Shown: positions 29,229-38,812, numbered from the stretch's first letter. The stretch: 64,000 nt of DNA from Saprospiraceae bacterium (GCA_016714445.1 JADJNF010000010.1:248001-312000), one strand, 5' to 3'. Notes: generated by a model not told the origin, from the sequence alone. Translations and numbers: made by a program.

Positions 29229-29349
29229 TTTTAAATGTTAGGTTTTAAAGCTTGTCTTTAGCGAAAGTCAAGTCAAAAACTTCATCACTGCTCTCAAAAT
29301 GTGTATTATTTACATCCATTTGCCCAATCCATTTACATACCAATAACCA

Positions 29350-31215
29350 TTAAATGGGGTTTTGCAATTTTGCCAAATCTTCTTTACTCATATTACCCAA
29401 AACCAGTTTAGCATGTTGATATCCCTTTTCTACAATTTTATGAAAATCTGTCCAAGCCGTCATACCAAACTTTGCCACGTCCGGATTAAAATGCAAATCC
29501 AGATACGCAATAGATTCATGTCTTTTGGCATTGCTATACATAAGGGTAGAATTGATGATAATAGACCCAATCCCCGGCAATCTATATTTTTTGTCCTTAC
29601 TGGCCAAAAGTTTATTTCTGAACATCTGATTATTGGAAGGCATCTCGTCTAAGGTAAGTTTATGGTTTTTTTCCATCATAAAATCAATACCAATCACTTT
29701 GTTCATGTCTAAATTACGCATGATATCTGCCGGAAAATTATTGAAAGTACCACCATCTACATACAGCTCACCATCGATGATGACCGGTGGAAAAACTCCG
29801 GGAATGGCCGAAGAAGCAAGTAAAGCTTTTGCCATATTTCCCCTAAAAAATATAGATACATCTGTCCTGGTATAATTAGAAGCGACGATATACATAGGTA
29901 TCCAGGTATCTGATATATCTATATCCTGACTTCCACTCAAATGTTTGATGGTATAATTCACCATTTTTTTGATATTCAGCCCTTTTACGAGTGAGATGAG
30001 AGGTATTAAACTCAGATCAGATGAAGGTTTGTGCAGGGTGGCCTTATAGATAGTTTCTTCTACTACATTTGATGGTCTGTCAAATGCAAAGGTGGCTGCC
30101 ATCATTGACCCTACACTTGTTCCACCCAGATAGTCTATCGGAATTTGATATTCACTTAAAGCCCGCATCACTCCTATGTGGGCAAAACCTTTGGCACCAC
30201 CACCTGCCAATACCAGTCCTGTCGCCTTACCTGTCAGAATCCTACCTATTCTTTTCAAGTCCTTTTCATGTCCAAGTCTGAGATGATAATGGCTTTTGAC
30301 CAATGGTCGCAGACTAAGCCAGTCCATAGTTTTTCCCGGCATTTCTGTATCATGCGGATGTACCAGAACAATCGAAAAATTGACATTTATCATGTTACGA
30401 AGTTCTTCTTCCATCGATGTTAATTGGTGACTTTGTGTACTGTCTGCCATCAAAACGATGTGGTCCGCTTGTCTGAGACACTTATCATTCCAGGATGAAG
30501 GCTGATTTCCACATTCAAAAAACATAAACTCATATAGCGACTCCATATCATTGAGCCACTTAATCAACTTTTTACTTTCGTTTTTATTATCTTCTGACTT
30601 AGTTTGGTCAAGATTAAAACCGTTTTGTTGTAATAAGTCTTTATTGATGTAGCAAATATCCATACTTTGAGTACAATAATCGTACAGTGATTTTATGATT
30701 TGTGTACTATCGATGGTATCGTGTATCGGAAGAAAACAAATATTAGTAATATTGCTTTTGTGTGGTTTGTGTGTCTTCTTAATACGCTCTATAATCAGTT
30801 TGGTCACATTTAGTGCCACATCTGAATACTCTTTGATCACTTTTTCGAACAGGGCTTTGGGCAATTGTACCAAGACACTATCCCTGATGGCTGTGATGGT
30901 TGCATAGCGCGGTTCACCTGTAAAAATGGCCATCTCCCCTACAGTTTCTCCTCGCACCACATCTCCAATTTTATATTCCTGACTATCGCCATCCTTTTTG
31001 GTCGCTACCAATCTGCCGCTGAGTACAAAATATAAAGAGTCTCCTGCATCGCCTTCTTTTATGATGGTTTTTCCACCATCCAATTCTATCCAAACCAACT
31101 GATTTTCGATTTCGTTGAGAATAGTGTCATCAAATTCGCCAAATATTTTATTCAGATTATCACGAAGCAGTTTTCTATGAAATTCATTATGATGGAGAGA
31201 GTCAACATTCGACAT
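29350..31215 (-). CDS. Patatin-like phospholipase with N-terminal cyclic-nucleotide-binding domain (NTE type)
   Basis: 621 residues. cNMP-binding domain at about 15-150 (VLSGRLVATKK, GDVVRGETVGEMAIFTGEPRYATITA, the phosphate-binding cassette region). Patatin domain from about 335: oxyanion GGGAKG, nucleophile GTSVG (about 366-370) and catalytic-Asp motif DGG (about 485). Layout equals the bacterial neuropathy-target-esterase family, which hydrolyses lysophospholipids at the membrane. The neighbouring gene upstream on the same strand, 171 bases away, is a class III adenylate cyclase, which suggests that its product binds here and controls lipase activity (inference). Confidence 0.9.
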   Translation of the reverse strand: MSNVDSLHHNEFHRKLLRDNLNKIFGEFDDTILNEIENQLVWIELDGGKTIIKEGDAGDSLYFVLSGRLVATKKDGDSQEYKIGDVVRGETVGEMAIFTGEPRYATITAIRDSVLVQLPKALFEKVIKEYSDVALNVTKLIIERIKKTHKPHKSNITNICFLPIHDTIDSTQIIKSLYDYCTQSMDICYINKDLLQQNGFNLDQTKSEDNKNESKKLIKWLNDMESLYEFMFFECGNQPSSWNDKCLRQADHIVLMADSTQSHQLTSMEEELRNMINVNFSIVLVHPHDTEMPGKTMDWLSLRPLVKSHYHLRLGHEKDLKRIGRILTGKATGLVLAGGGAKGFAHIGVMRALSEYQIPIDYLGGTSVGSMMAATFAFDRPSNVVEETIYKATLHKPSSDLSLIPLISLVKGLNIKKMVNYTIKHLSGSQDIDISDTWIPMYIVASNYTRTDVSIFFRGNMAKALLASSAIPGVFPPVIIDGELYVDGGTFNNFPADIMRNLDMNKVIGIDFMMEKNHKLTLDEMPSNNQMFRNKLLASKDKKYRLPGIGSIIINSTLMYSNAKRHESIAYLDLHFNPDVAKFGMTAWTDFHKIVEKGYQHAKLVLGNMSKEDLAKLQNPI

Positions 31216-31386
31216 ATCGGTTTATCTATTTTTTAAATTTACAAAATAAGTCTTTATTTCTTACATATTTTAATCTGAATGGTACATAATTATACGCATG
31301 AGTATTCTTCTTTTATAAGGTAAAATCGGCTGATGGCATGGTGAAGGACAACAGAAATTTTAATTTTTTCATTGTTTTTATATTTT

Positions 31387-32691
31387 TTAAGTATGTAAAC
31401 CTTTTATTATTTCCTGCGAAACGTTGATGGATGATGATGTTGTCTTTTTTTCTTTCCGCTCCAGTAAATAATAAGAATGCATCATTCCTTTTCCTTTTAT
31501 GGCTATTTCGCCGCCATCTTCATAGACATAGGCATCCCCTAGCACATTTTTAACATCTTCCGTGATATGGATTTTCTCAGGATGGCCACAGGCTTCAAAT
31601 CGGCTGGCAATGTTTACACAGTCGCCCCATATATCATACACAAATTTTTTATTGCCGATGACACCCGCAACAGCGTGGCCCGTATGGATACCGATTCTCA
31701 GTGTCAGGTTATATTTTGCCGTGTATTTTTCCTTGATGACCTGGTTGATTTCCAGTGCCATATTGGCAATGCTTTGGCAGTGATTTTCATTGGGAACGGG
31801 CAAGCCGCAAACAGCCAAATAAGAATCGCCAATCGTTTTTATTTTTTCGACTCCATACTTGTCTGCCAAAGCATCAAATTCACTGAAAATTTCATCCAAC
31901 ATGGCGACCAGTTCACCAGGCGGCATATTGCTGGCATATCTGGTAAATCCCACAATATCTGCAAACAGTATGGTCACATTTTCAAAGCTGTCCGCTATCG
32001 ATTGGTTGCTGTCGCGCAATTTTCCTGCAATGGAATCCGGGAAAAGGCTCAGCAACAAGCGGTCTGATTTTTCTCTTTCTGTCGCCAGTAAATCTTTGTA
32101 CTCGGCATTTTGAGTGAAAAAGAAATAAGCAAAATACAACGATATAAACATGCTGTCTAAGGTCACAATCGTATTAAAAATATGGAAGGTTTCGGCGGGT
32201 ACATCAAAGATTGGTCCCCGAAATAAGTTCCATCCGATCACGAACAAAAAGGCCATAAAAAAAAGACCCAGATAAATAAAAAACTCTTTTTTCTCTTTCC
32301 TCGAAAACATCAAAATAGTAGCTAAAGGCACAAATACCAGATGTACTGTGATCATCGTGTCCATGCCATAATAAATGGGAGGCACACCTGTGATCACCAA
32401 AGCCAACATCAATGCCAACGACCTTCCAATCTTAAATGGCATACCCCAAAGAGCTGTCCCGATAAACAAAAGTGTGTAGCCAATCCAGGTGAAGATGACC
32501 AGCCAGAACATCTCCCACATTTCCAAATACACAAAACCAAAGGCCCAGGTGCCAATCACAAACATCATCATCAATTCAAGGATGAGGAAGATGGTGACAT
32601 TTCGTTTTTCATCTTCATCAAAATGGTTGTAATGCTTTCGAATGATTTTCTGAATGAATGGTATTTTCATGGAAATAAGGTTTTGCTTCAT
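31387..32691 (-). CDS. Membrane class III adenylate cyclase
   Basis: 434 residues. Six hydrophobic spans at about 30-195, then a class III cyclase domain from about 235 to 420. Metal-binding aspartates are in FADIVGF and in TIGDSY. The purine-selecting pair appears as Lys in EKIKTIGD and Asp in YDIWGD, the adenine pattern, and the transition-state Asn/Arg in VNIASR are present. It should therefore make cAMP. A second ATG lies 7 codons in (32670). It precedes the cNMP-binding patatin gene on the same strand. Confidence 0.9.
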   Translation of the reverse strand: MKQNLISMKIPFIQKIIRKHYNHFDEDEKRNVTIFLILELMMMFVIGTWAFGFVYLEMWEMFWLVIFTWIGYTLLFIGTALWGMPFKIGRSLALMLALVITGVPPIYYGMDTMITVHLVFVPLATILMFSRKEKKEFFIYLGLFFMAFLFVIGWNLFRGPIFDVPAETFHIFNTIVTLDSMFISLYFAYFFFTQNAEYKDLLATEREKSDRLLLSLFPDSIAGKLRDSNQSIADSFENVTILFADIVGFTRYASNMPPGELVAMLDEIFSEFDALADKYGVEKIKTIGDSYLAVCGLPVPNENHCQSIANMALEINQVIKEKYTAKYNLTLRIGIHTGHAVAGVIGNKKFVYDIWGDCVNIASRFEACGHPEKIHITEDVKNVLGDAYVYEDGGEIAIKGKGMMHSYYLLERKEKKTTSSSINVSQEIIKGLHT

Positions 32692-33351
32692 CTAATGGAA
32701 TATTTCAGTGAGGAAAACTATTTTGTACTTTGGCATATGCTACGTCTTTTGAAATAATATATACTCAAGAAATACGCCCAAAAGATTCTACTCTTTATAA
32801 CACAAAGTTATACATAGAATCGACATTCACAAGAAAAGTGGGTCTGAATCTCTCAGAAGTGAACTATGTGATCATAAAACGTTTTCGAAGTATCCTGAAG
32901 CTGGAAGACTCAATGACTATAATGCTGTGAAATACCCATGTTAGTTTATGTGTATATCATGTATGAAGCCGGTGGTTGTGGATTCAGTGCCGGAGGATAA
33001 TTTTTCGGGCTTGAAAAGAATGTGACTGTCGTTCATCCGGCTGAAGTTCCGAGGATGAATAAACATATTATGAGTAGTTCAAAAATGTTGAAGGTAGCAA
33101 TCAACACCCATTGCAGAAAAATAAACTCATAGCCATTTATTTACCTAAAGAAGAGCAGGAACAAGCCGGAAGTATTTTGCGACAGAGAAATAAAATCACA
33201 AAGAAATTAACATCGCAGCTATGATTCTAATCTGATAGGCTTTATTAATATTCGGATAGTTTAAAGGTAGTGTATGGTTGATTTTAAACCTTGTGCCCCT
33301 TTGTCGTGAGTAATTCCTCATGAGTTTCAGCCGGTGGCTTAGTACACTTAA
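32692..33351. other. Intergenic region, probable gene debris
   Basis: No gene I trust. A 66-codon frame at 32730-32930 (+) has no recognisable family. Around 33140-33215 (+) a short frame reads IYLPKEEQEQAGSILRQRNK, protein-like but without start or continuation, so likely a fragment. The sequence before 33352 lies behind a small cassette-like gene and holds TTAAGTGTAC and GTGAG/CTCATGAG inverted bits. Confidence 0.35.
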
Positions 33352-33546
33352 TTATAGCTGTGTGATGTTTTCTTTTGCTTTGATTACTTTTACCGCATCA
33401 AACACATTATTGTTTTTCAACATATAATTAGCTTTATCAATTTTTTCTTGACATGGCCGGTTAGACTCTTTTAAATTCAGACTATCATCATAGACCATAA
33501 TTGGATTTCTTTTGGTATTTACTTGTTGAATATCAATTGTCTTCAT
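33352..33546 (-). CDS. Small protein downstream of DUF6934 (module A)
   Basis: 64 residues, Lys/Asn-rich, no signal. The start ATG overlaps the end of the DUF6934 gene by 14 bases, so the pair is translationally coupled. A relative is the 53-residue protein at 38645-38806, likewise behind a DUF6934 fragment: both end ...I(K)...NITQL / ...KITQP and contain a DA(V/I)K motif near the middle. The repeated pairing, small size and tight coupling look like a toxin-antitoxin arrangement, but no function is known to me. Confidence 0.6.
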   Translation of the reverse strand: MKTIDIQQVNTKRNPIMVYDDSLNLKESNRPCQEKIDKANYMLKNNNVFDAVKVIKAKENITQL

Positions 33547-33984
33547 CTTTTAGTTTTATAATAAATGATCTATAATTTGTATTTCTTTTAAAACGTTCCC
33601 AGCCATGCTCTAGTTCCCCGAAAATCTCAAAATCTTCAATTGTTGCATCTAAATGGTTTGAAATACCCATCCTGTAAAGTCTTGTTCTGGCTGGTGTGCT
33701 TCCATATGTGTAGACCCAAGCTTTGGGATTATATTTAAAGAATGAAAATATGCAAGCTACAACAGTGGCTAAAATTTTATCTCTGTCTCCATTAGCAGAG
33801 ATAGAATAATAGTCAATTTCCTTAGTTTTAGTGTTATAATCGCCAAGGCTCAGGTTGTAAAGGCCAACTTGATCTGTTTCAGAGAATATGACTTTTTAAT
33901 GTATTTGCCTTTATTCCCCACAGACACAAAACTATAAACTTTGTGGTCTCTACTTATTGATGTTTGATATCGTTCCAGCTCCAT
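33533..33984 (-). pseudogene. DUF6934-family gene with a one-base frameshift (module A)
   Basis: The start MELERYQTSISRDHKVYSFVS and, after a shift, SLGDYNTKTKEIDYYSIS, NGDRDKILATVVA, AWVYTYGSTPARTRLYRMGIS and RFKRNTNYRSFIIKLK give the full DUF6934 pattern (about 150 residues). The two parts are in different frames; adding one A to the five-base run at 33893-33897 restores the gene. The N-terminal frame alone stops after about 45 residues. Either a recent inactivation or a homopolymer error in the assembly. Ends at 33533, overlapping the small downstream gene. Confidence 0.7.
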
Positions 33985-34032
33985 TTTACTCCTTAAAAAA
34001 CCATTAGTACGTAGGATTCCATTTCAACCCTG

Positions 34033-34449
34033 CTATTTAATAAAACCTAATTGTTTCATGATAGTAGTTCTGTCATACACCTGCGTATGTCCACATATTT
34101 TCCTATCCACAAAGTGATATATAGTTGTGCCATTTGCTTCTATCTTCTTGTTTGTTGCAGGAAATTCGCCTATTTTTCCTGTATTTGTTCCTGTCATTAC
34201 CCAAGTTATTGCAACAAGATTCCCGTCTGACACAGCAGTTTTAATATCGAAGTGAATGTCTGGAAATGAATTAAATGTGTAGTTTAATCTAGTTTCGAAT
34301 TCATTTACATTTAAAGTTTTACCTTCCCATGGGTCAGCGTTATCTAAATACACTGTATATTCTTCAGCTAAATATTTTGAAATATTTGCAACATTCTTTT
34401 CGTTCCAGACACTTTGCATAAATTCTCTTAATGTCGTTTCGTTATCCAT
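34033..34449 (-). CDS. SnoaL-like / NTF2-fold protein
   Basis: I use the ATG at 34449 (MDNETTLREFMQSVWNEKN); the frame stays open upstream but the added residues look like translated repeat sequence. 138 residues with the SnoaL pattern: the N-terminal helix, FPDIHFDIKTAVSDGNLVAITWVMTGTN, and HFVDRKI...QVYDRTTIMKQLG. Family members are ester cyclases, isomerases or binding proteins with a small cone-shaped fold. Substrate unknown. No signal peptide. Confidence 0.75.
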   Translation of the reverse strand: MDNETTLREFMQSVWNEKNVANISKYLAEEYTVYLDNADPWEGKTLNVNEFETRLNYTFNSFPDIHFDIKTAVSDGNLVAITWVMTGTNTGKIGEFPATNKKIEANGTTIYHFVDRKICGHTQVYDRTTIMKQLGFIK

Positions 34450-34556
34450 TTGTTGGTTTTTAGTCTGATTAAGTATGTGGAGAACCATCTTTTCAATATC
34501 TCCTTCACCACAAAGCAAAGTGGTTAAATACCCGTCTACCCAGGGATGAAAAGTCA

Positions 34557-34824
34557 AATATAATCAGGATTTTTTGTTTCCGGGTGATTTTCGAAAGTTT
34601 TCCGGCGATGATAAAACATAAAAAAACCACTTTTGACTTTATGATCTACTTGCAAAGAATCAGGAGAAAACTGATTGGTGGGAAATATATCCAAGCTAAG
34701 TCAAAGTACTTTTGTCCCCCAAAGTGGGTTTTCATCCTATATGATTAATTTATCTAGTGAAGGCAAAATTTGCAAACTATCACCAGCAAAAGCCAGTAAG
34801 GGTAAATATGCGTTTTGAAATTTC
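34557..34824. other. Intergenic region with partial family A and tandem-unit repeats
   Basis: About 34553-34600 (GTCAAATATAATCAGGATTT...GATTTTCGAAAGTTTT) is a partial copy of the 222-bp family A repeat (38114-38335, 40625-40846). About 34761-34803 (TTTGCAAACTATCACCAGCA...AGTAAGGG) is a diverged copy of the 43-bp unit tandemly repeated at 57788-57884. No gene seen. Confidence 0.5.
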
Positions 34825-35712
34825 TTAATATCTTTTTCCAAACGGAACACTTATGCTCAACCATGGTAAAACCAGTAATCCATCTTGTCCCGAAAAAATC
34901 GGTATAAAACCTCCAAAATCAATGGCTAATCGTTTACCCATATAACGAGCACCTCCGCTGATCAAAGCTCCGAATGAATCGATTGTTAAAAAGTAGTTTT
35001 CTGTGACAAAAGCCCAATTTTTGCTGGTTCTGATTAATCCACTGGCATTAATCACCGGATATTCGCTAAATCCTTCTTCACCAGAATAACCTACCCCAAC
35101 TCCAAGTGTAAATTGTTTATCCCGGGTTCCAAAAGTATTTGAACCATACAATAGGCCAAAACCACCAACGTCCTCTCCTAATGAAGTAACAAATAAAGTT
35201 CCGGCACCAAAGGCACCTTTACCATTTTTATATGGGATGTTGAACTTAGGTGTTATCCAAAATGGCACTGTCCCTCCATATCCAAACAAAAATGTAGGTA
35301 TCATACCCATGCCCATGGAAAAATTATCATTAATTCCATATGAGATCTGATTAAAAAGAACCCAGGCATTCTGATAATATCCTTCACCTTTACGCAATCC
35401 ATACCCACTTGGACTAAAAAAATAGCGACTTGAATGTGGGTTTGAAGGCCAATAGTTTCCATCTTTCAGATTTGTTTTTTCCATTTTTTTAATGACAGTT
35501 ATATCCTTTTGTAATATTTTTATATTCCCAACAGAGGTTTGGACTTCGTACATTTCGCCTCCCTTAAAATCTATTACTTTACCTATGTACACATTACCGT
35601 CTTTCATTTCAAAAATGTAAGTACTGTCTTGTTGTACATTAATTTGCGCATCCAATGAAATTCCTATGGACATAAGGAAAACTAATAAAAAATATTGGAT
35701 AAAAGATTTCAT
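34825..35712 (-). CDS. Exported protein, probable outer-membrane barrel
   Basis: Start set at 35712 (MKSFIQYFLLVFLMSIGISLDAQ), which gives a signal peptide; the frame is open further upstream only through repeat sequence. 295 residues. After the signal comes a short domain (YIFEMKDGNVYIGKVIDFKGG...ITVIKK, an LSm/SH3-like region seen in Bacteroidota exported proteins), then strands rich in Gly and aromatics (GGTVPFWITPKFNIPYKNGKGAFG) ending SISVPFGKRY, as expected for a beta barrel. Function unknown. Confidence 0.65.
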   Translation of the reverse strand: MKSFIQYFLLVFLMSIGISLDAQINVQQDSTYIFEMKDGNVYIGKVIDFKGGEMYEVQTSVGNIKILQKDITVIKKMEKTNLKDGNYWPSNPHSSRYFFSPSGYGLRKGEGYYQNAWVLFNQISYGINDNFSMGMGMIPTFLFGYGGTVPFWITPKFNIPYKNGKGAFGAGTLFVTSLGEDVGGFGLLYGSNTFGTRDKQFTLGVGVGYSGEEGFSEYPVINASGLIRTSKNWAFVTENYFLTIDSFGALISGGARYMGKRLAIDFGGFIPIFSGQDGLLVLPWLSISVPFGKRY

Positions 35713-35829
35713 GGTATAAATTTTTAAATTATTTAATATGTGGCCGTCTACTCTATTATGGGCTAGGCTTCTTTGTCCATTATTAATTTGTTTCGTATTC
35801 AAGACCTGGGAATTTGTCTGTAAATTTAT

Positions 35830-37044
35830 TTATGAGTTTGTGAATATTTCCAATTCCCCAATTCCTTGCAACATAAATTCTTCTCCGTTGAAAATTAATT
35901 CTGGTTCGTCATTAGTTTTGTATTTTCGGTATTTTATTTCTGTTTCAGTAAAGTCTTCTTTCTTTTTTATTAGGAGAAAACTACAACTTTTATCTTCTTT
36001 AAGATAATTGATACTGTTCTGGTCGATTAAACCTTTCTCATTTAACAAATTAATTGTTTGAAGTCCAATGTCTGATTTCTTAAACTTTCGTTTAAAGACC
36101 GAACCATTATATTTTATGTTATAAGTGCTTCTATCTTTGTCAGAAGATAGGTTGTCAAGGGCTTCTCTTATGCTATCTCTTGTGTCTTTTTCTTGTTCAG
36201 GGTCAGAGCTTATTGCATAAAGTGATGCTAAAATCAATTTTTGGTTTTTATCCCAAAAACTTGACAGCAGTTTTCTTTCTTCGTTTCCTAATGCCATAAT
36301 TAATTCTTGTTTATGTCCGTCCGCTTCTTCATCAATTGAAGGTTGGCTTAAAGATTTTAAATATTCAGTTAGTATATTCTGTGTTCGTGATGAAATGTTT
36401 TGATTTAAGGCAGGTTCAATCAAATAGTCAACAATTGACTGATAGTTAATTTGGATGAACTCTTTACAGCTACATTCTGGCTCAGTCAATTCTATCAGTT
36501 CAAGTGTTGAAATTGGTGTTAAATAAACATAGATTATTATGTTGTCTTCATTTTCTTTTGGGTTAAAGAAATTAAAGTAGCTGTTAGTTTGGTCGTTGTT
36601 TTCTCTGCATTCAACTTTATTTTCTATTACTAGTTTGATGTTCTTAGTTTTTCCTTTAATCAAAAGTGTCAAATCGATATAAATGTCAAGCCTGCCCACA
36701 TTTTTAATAGCGTATTCAGGTTTTATAAATAGTCTTTCAATTAAGTAATCTTCTGTAACAAATGAATTAAAAAGGTCGCTATGTTTACTTTTCAACTTGT
36801 CATTACTGAATTTTAGAATAATGTCTAAAAATTTTTTTATTGGAAATTCACCCAAGTTATGACTTTCAAGATTTCCAAGCAACCAAGCAAGGAAACCGCT
36901 ATGACTTATTTCTCGTCTGCTTACTCCCAATATTTCTGAAAATGATTTTGAATAATAAAAATTTTCCAACTTTTGAAAGTCAGGGTCATTTTTGAATTTA
37001 ATTATTTCATCTCTAATTTGGTCTATGGTAAAATTGTCATTCAT
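35830..37044 (-). CDS. PD-(D/E)XK nuclease-superfamily protein (PDDEXK_4-like)
   Basis: 404 residues from the ATG at 37044. The N-terminal REISHSGFLAWLLGNLESHN segment is characteristic of this family. The nuclease core is GRLDIYIDL (Asp, about residue 120) followed by LVIENKVE (ExK, about 140-145), then DQTNSYF and IIIYVYLTP. All catalytic positions are present. Cytoplasmic, no signal. Proteins of this family are uncharacterised and often found in defence islands. It lies in the accessory region, but no attC box pair brackets it clearly. Confidence 0.8.
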   Translation of the reverse strand: MNDNFTIDQIRDEIIKFKNDPDFQKLENFYYSKSFSEILGVSRREISHSGFLAWLLGNLESHNLGEFPIKKFLDIILKFSNDKLKSKHSDLFNSFVTEDYLIERLFIKPEYAIKNVGRLDIYIDLTLLIKGKTKNIKLVIENKVECRENNDQTNSYFNFFNPKENEDNIIIYVYLTPISTLELIELTEPECSCKEFIQINYQSIVDYLIEPALNQNISSRTQNILTEYLKSLSQPSIDEEADGHKQELIMALGNEERKLLSSFWDKNQKLILASLYAISSDPEQEKDTRDSIREALDNLSSDKDRSTYNIKYNGSVFKRKFKKSDIGLQTINLLNEKGLIDQNSINYLKEDKSCSFLLIKKKEDFTETEIKYRKYKTNDEPELIFNGEEFMLQGIGELEIFTNS

Positions 37045-37254
37045 TGTCAATGTTTTTGCGGTCTGTTAGTCTTTCCAATAACCTAAATCTCTCTAAACCT
37101 GTCTGCAAAAGGAGATAACTACCTTTCCCAATCAAAAGTAACTAAAATCGGCTGATGTAGAGATGTTTTAGCCATTTTTATTTTTGTAGAAAAAAATCTA
37201 CAAATGGTGACTTTGTAATCATCTTGTATAGGACCAGGAATGGTCAAAGTACCT

Positions 37255-37440
37255 GACGATATTCCCATACAATACACAATTTTGTCTGTCCGTCTTTGAT
37301 GAGATTTTCACCCCTACGATTAATCAATCCAACGTGGTTAAAAGTCTGGCTGTGCTGACCGTCTGTGGGGATTACAGTTCACCGCATTAGACAGTTTCAT
37401 GACTTGTGCTCCGCACACCACGATAACTTATTTGAAAGAT
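37255..37440 (-). other. attC-like left half followed by family B non-coding element
   Basis: On the - strand, TAAGTTATCGTGGTGTGCGG and AGCACAAGTCATGAAAC (37433-37392) are homologous to the attC site at 47799-47859, though its R' box has decayed (TTTCAAATAAG). It is followed by the repeated non-coding sequence which on the + strand reads GTACCTGACGATATTCCCAT (37250 region), then ATTAATCAATCC and AACGTGGTTAAAAGTC. Region 37045-37452 otherwise holds no gene. Confidence 0.5.
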
Positions 37441-37452
37441 GTATTAGCTATT

Positions 37453-38079
37453 TTATTCTTTTTTGTTAATTAGTTCTGTAGTAAGTTCCCATATTGTTGA
37501 CTTTCCAAATTCGCCAAAGTATGAAATAAATTTACCATTTTCATCAATGATTACAGCACTAAAACATGGATAATGAAATTCAAAAAATGTTTTTTCAATA
37601 AATTGATTATTATCTTTTTCCCATTTAACTTCTTCTGGATGATAATATTTTAAATTTCCATCATCTTTATAAACCCAAAAATGATTGTAATCACATATTT
37701 TATTTAGTTTTTTTAAATAATCTTTATCAAAAATACTCCAGGTAGAATTTATTTCTGTTTCATTACAATCATCTTTACCCGGATAGTAAACTATTACAGT
37801 AATTTTATTAATTAGTTCTTTATCTGGTGAAAGATTCTTTTTAATTTTAAAATTACTATCATCAAGTTTTCCGTGGTTTTTCCTTTTTATTAGAAATGAT
37901 ATCATTATAGTGTCGTTTTCAAAATATATGTCTAAATTTTTTTCAAAATTTTTCTGCTTATGAAAACTTGACTCTGTTATTTCTTCAAGATTTTCATTAT
38001 AAAAAATCTTATTTTTTACTTGCGAATAGGCCAAATTTACTGCAGATACTAATAATAAACTTATAAAATATTTCTTCAT
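37453..38079 (-). CDS. Hypothetical exported protein, cassette-borne
   Basis: Start set at 38079, giving the signal peptide MKKYFISLLLVSAVNLAYSQ; upstream in-frame residues are translated repeat. 208 residues. Lys/Asp/Asn-rich, AT-rich gene. The last 40 residues (FEFHYPCFSAVIIDENGKFISYFGEF) hint at a thioredoxin-like strand pattern, but no active-site CxxC is present. The cassette opens with GTTAGCAGTG (38106-38097, - strand), 18 bases before the start codon. Confidence 0.6.
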   Translation of the reverse strand: MKKYFISLLLVSAVNLAYSQVKNKIFYNENLEEITESSFHKQKNFEKNLDIYFENDTIMISFLIKRKNHGKLDDSNFKIKKNLSPDKELINKITVIVYYPGKDDCNETEINSTWSIFDKDYLKKLNKICDYNHFWVYKDDGNLKYYHPEEVKWEKDNNQFIEKTFFEFHYPCFSAVIIDENGKFISYFGEFGKSTIWELTTELINKKE

Positions 38080-38099
38080 TGTTTTTTTTTGATAATCAC

Positions 38100-38177
38100 T
38101 GCTAACACACTGCAAAGTTGATGAAAACCCTACTACCAAAGCCGGAAGTGTCACATATTTCCAAAAGCTTCATCAAC
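38100..38177 (-). other. attC-like site (right half) within family A repeat
   Basis: On the - strand GTTGATGAAGC pairs with GGTTTTCATCAAC, followed by R'' GTTAGCA (38106-38100). The same structure, ending in GTTGTGTGG, occurs at 40609-40692. A matching R' box on the left side is not evident. Confidence 0.45.
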
Positions 38178-38335
38178 TTAACCAGTTTAAAGCTTGTCCG
38201 TCCTTTGGTGGAAAGTCGGTGTCGGATATTAAGGTAACGCTCTTCATTGGATGCACTCTCAATATAAAATTTGTGTTTAATTTAATGTCAAATATAATCA
38301 GGATTTTTTATTTCAGGATGATTTTCGGAAGTTTT
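38114..38335. repeat. Family A dispersed repeat, copy 1 (222 bp)
   Basis: Starts AAAGTTGATGAAAACC and ends GATTTTCGGAAGTTTT. A second copy at 40625-40846 has the same length and about 94% identity by eye; partial copies lie near 34553-34600 and 17503-17545. Contains no reading frame of note. Both full copies end directly at an R''-like box that opens a cassette on the - strand. Confidence 0.8.
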
Positions 38336-38605
38336 GATATCTTATCTTTAGTTTGTCCACGTATTGTTGTGGTGCTTCCCCATCAGCTTCTGTTGTTGGG
38401 GAATTCATATTCGATTAGTCGTTAGTACATTTATTTTAGTATATATTTTACGCTGACTGTCGCACTAACTTTAATTTTCTCAAATTCAATTTTAGGTGCT
38501 TCATATTTTGCTTTTTCAAGCGAAGAATAACCCCGAATTTGAACACCTGATACTATTCCATGGAGTTGATTGTCAAAGTAGCCATATTAATATCTAAATG
38601 ACAGG

Positions 38606-38649
38606 CACTCCCCATCGGCTTTGGTTGGTGGGGCCGTCTACTCGATTAT
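38606..38649 (-). repeat. Dispersed repeat (GTAGACGGCCCC type), - strand copy with flanking direct repeat
   Basis: On the - strand ATAATCGAGTAGACGGCCCC then a CCCCACC/GATGGGG stem-loop. The stop codon of the small gene at 38645 is the first part of the repeat. A related copy at about 39018-39059 is preceded on the + strand by the same CCATATTAATATCTA (38983 region versus 38582 region), so the two-gene module between them is bracketed by direct repeats about 410 bases apart. Confidence 0.5.
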
Positions 38650-38806
38650 GGCTGCGTAATTTTCTCCCTTTTAATTTGTTCAACCACTTTCAACATGTCA
38701 GTATTTTTAATTGCATCTTGAAACCCATCAATTTTAACTTGTGGGAATTTTGTTTTTGATGTATTAGTCTTAAGTTTTGCTTTATTTTTTACTTCTTTAA
38801 CATTCA
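38645..38806 (-). CDS. Small protein downstream of DUF6934 (module B)
   Basis: 53 residues, MNVKEVKNKAKLKTNTSKTK at the N-terminus and ending KREKITQP. Lys-rich, no signal. It follows the DUF6934 fragment by 6 bases and matches the layout of module A (33352-33546), with a shared DA(V/I)K...KITQ C-terminal pattern. Too short for confident family assignment; possibly an antitoxin-like partner. It probably remains translatable, though its upstream partner is truncated. Confidence 0.5.
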
Positions 38807-38812
38807 TATTTT

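Noticed and set aside
29350..32691. CBASS or Pycsar system
   Set aside because: The cyclase is a multi-span class III enzyme and the effector a standard NTE-type patatin, both of ordinary length in ordinary context; kept only as a finding on possible signalling.
32730..32930. 66-codon + frame between cyclase and DUF6934 module
   Set aside because: No family, no neighbours to form an operon; reported only as debris in the region entry.
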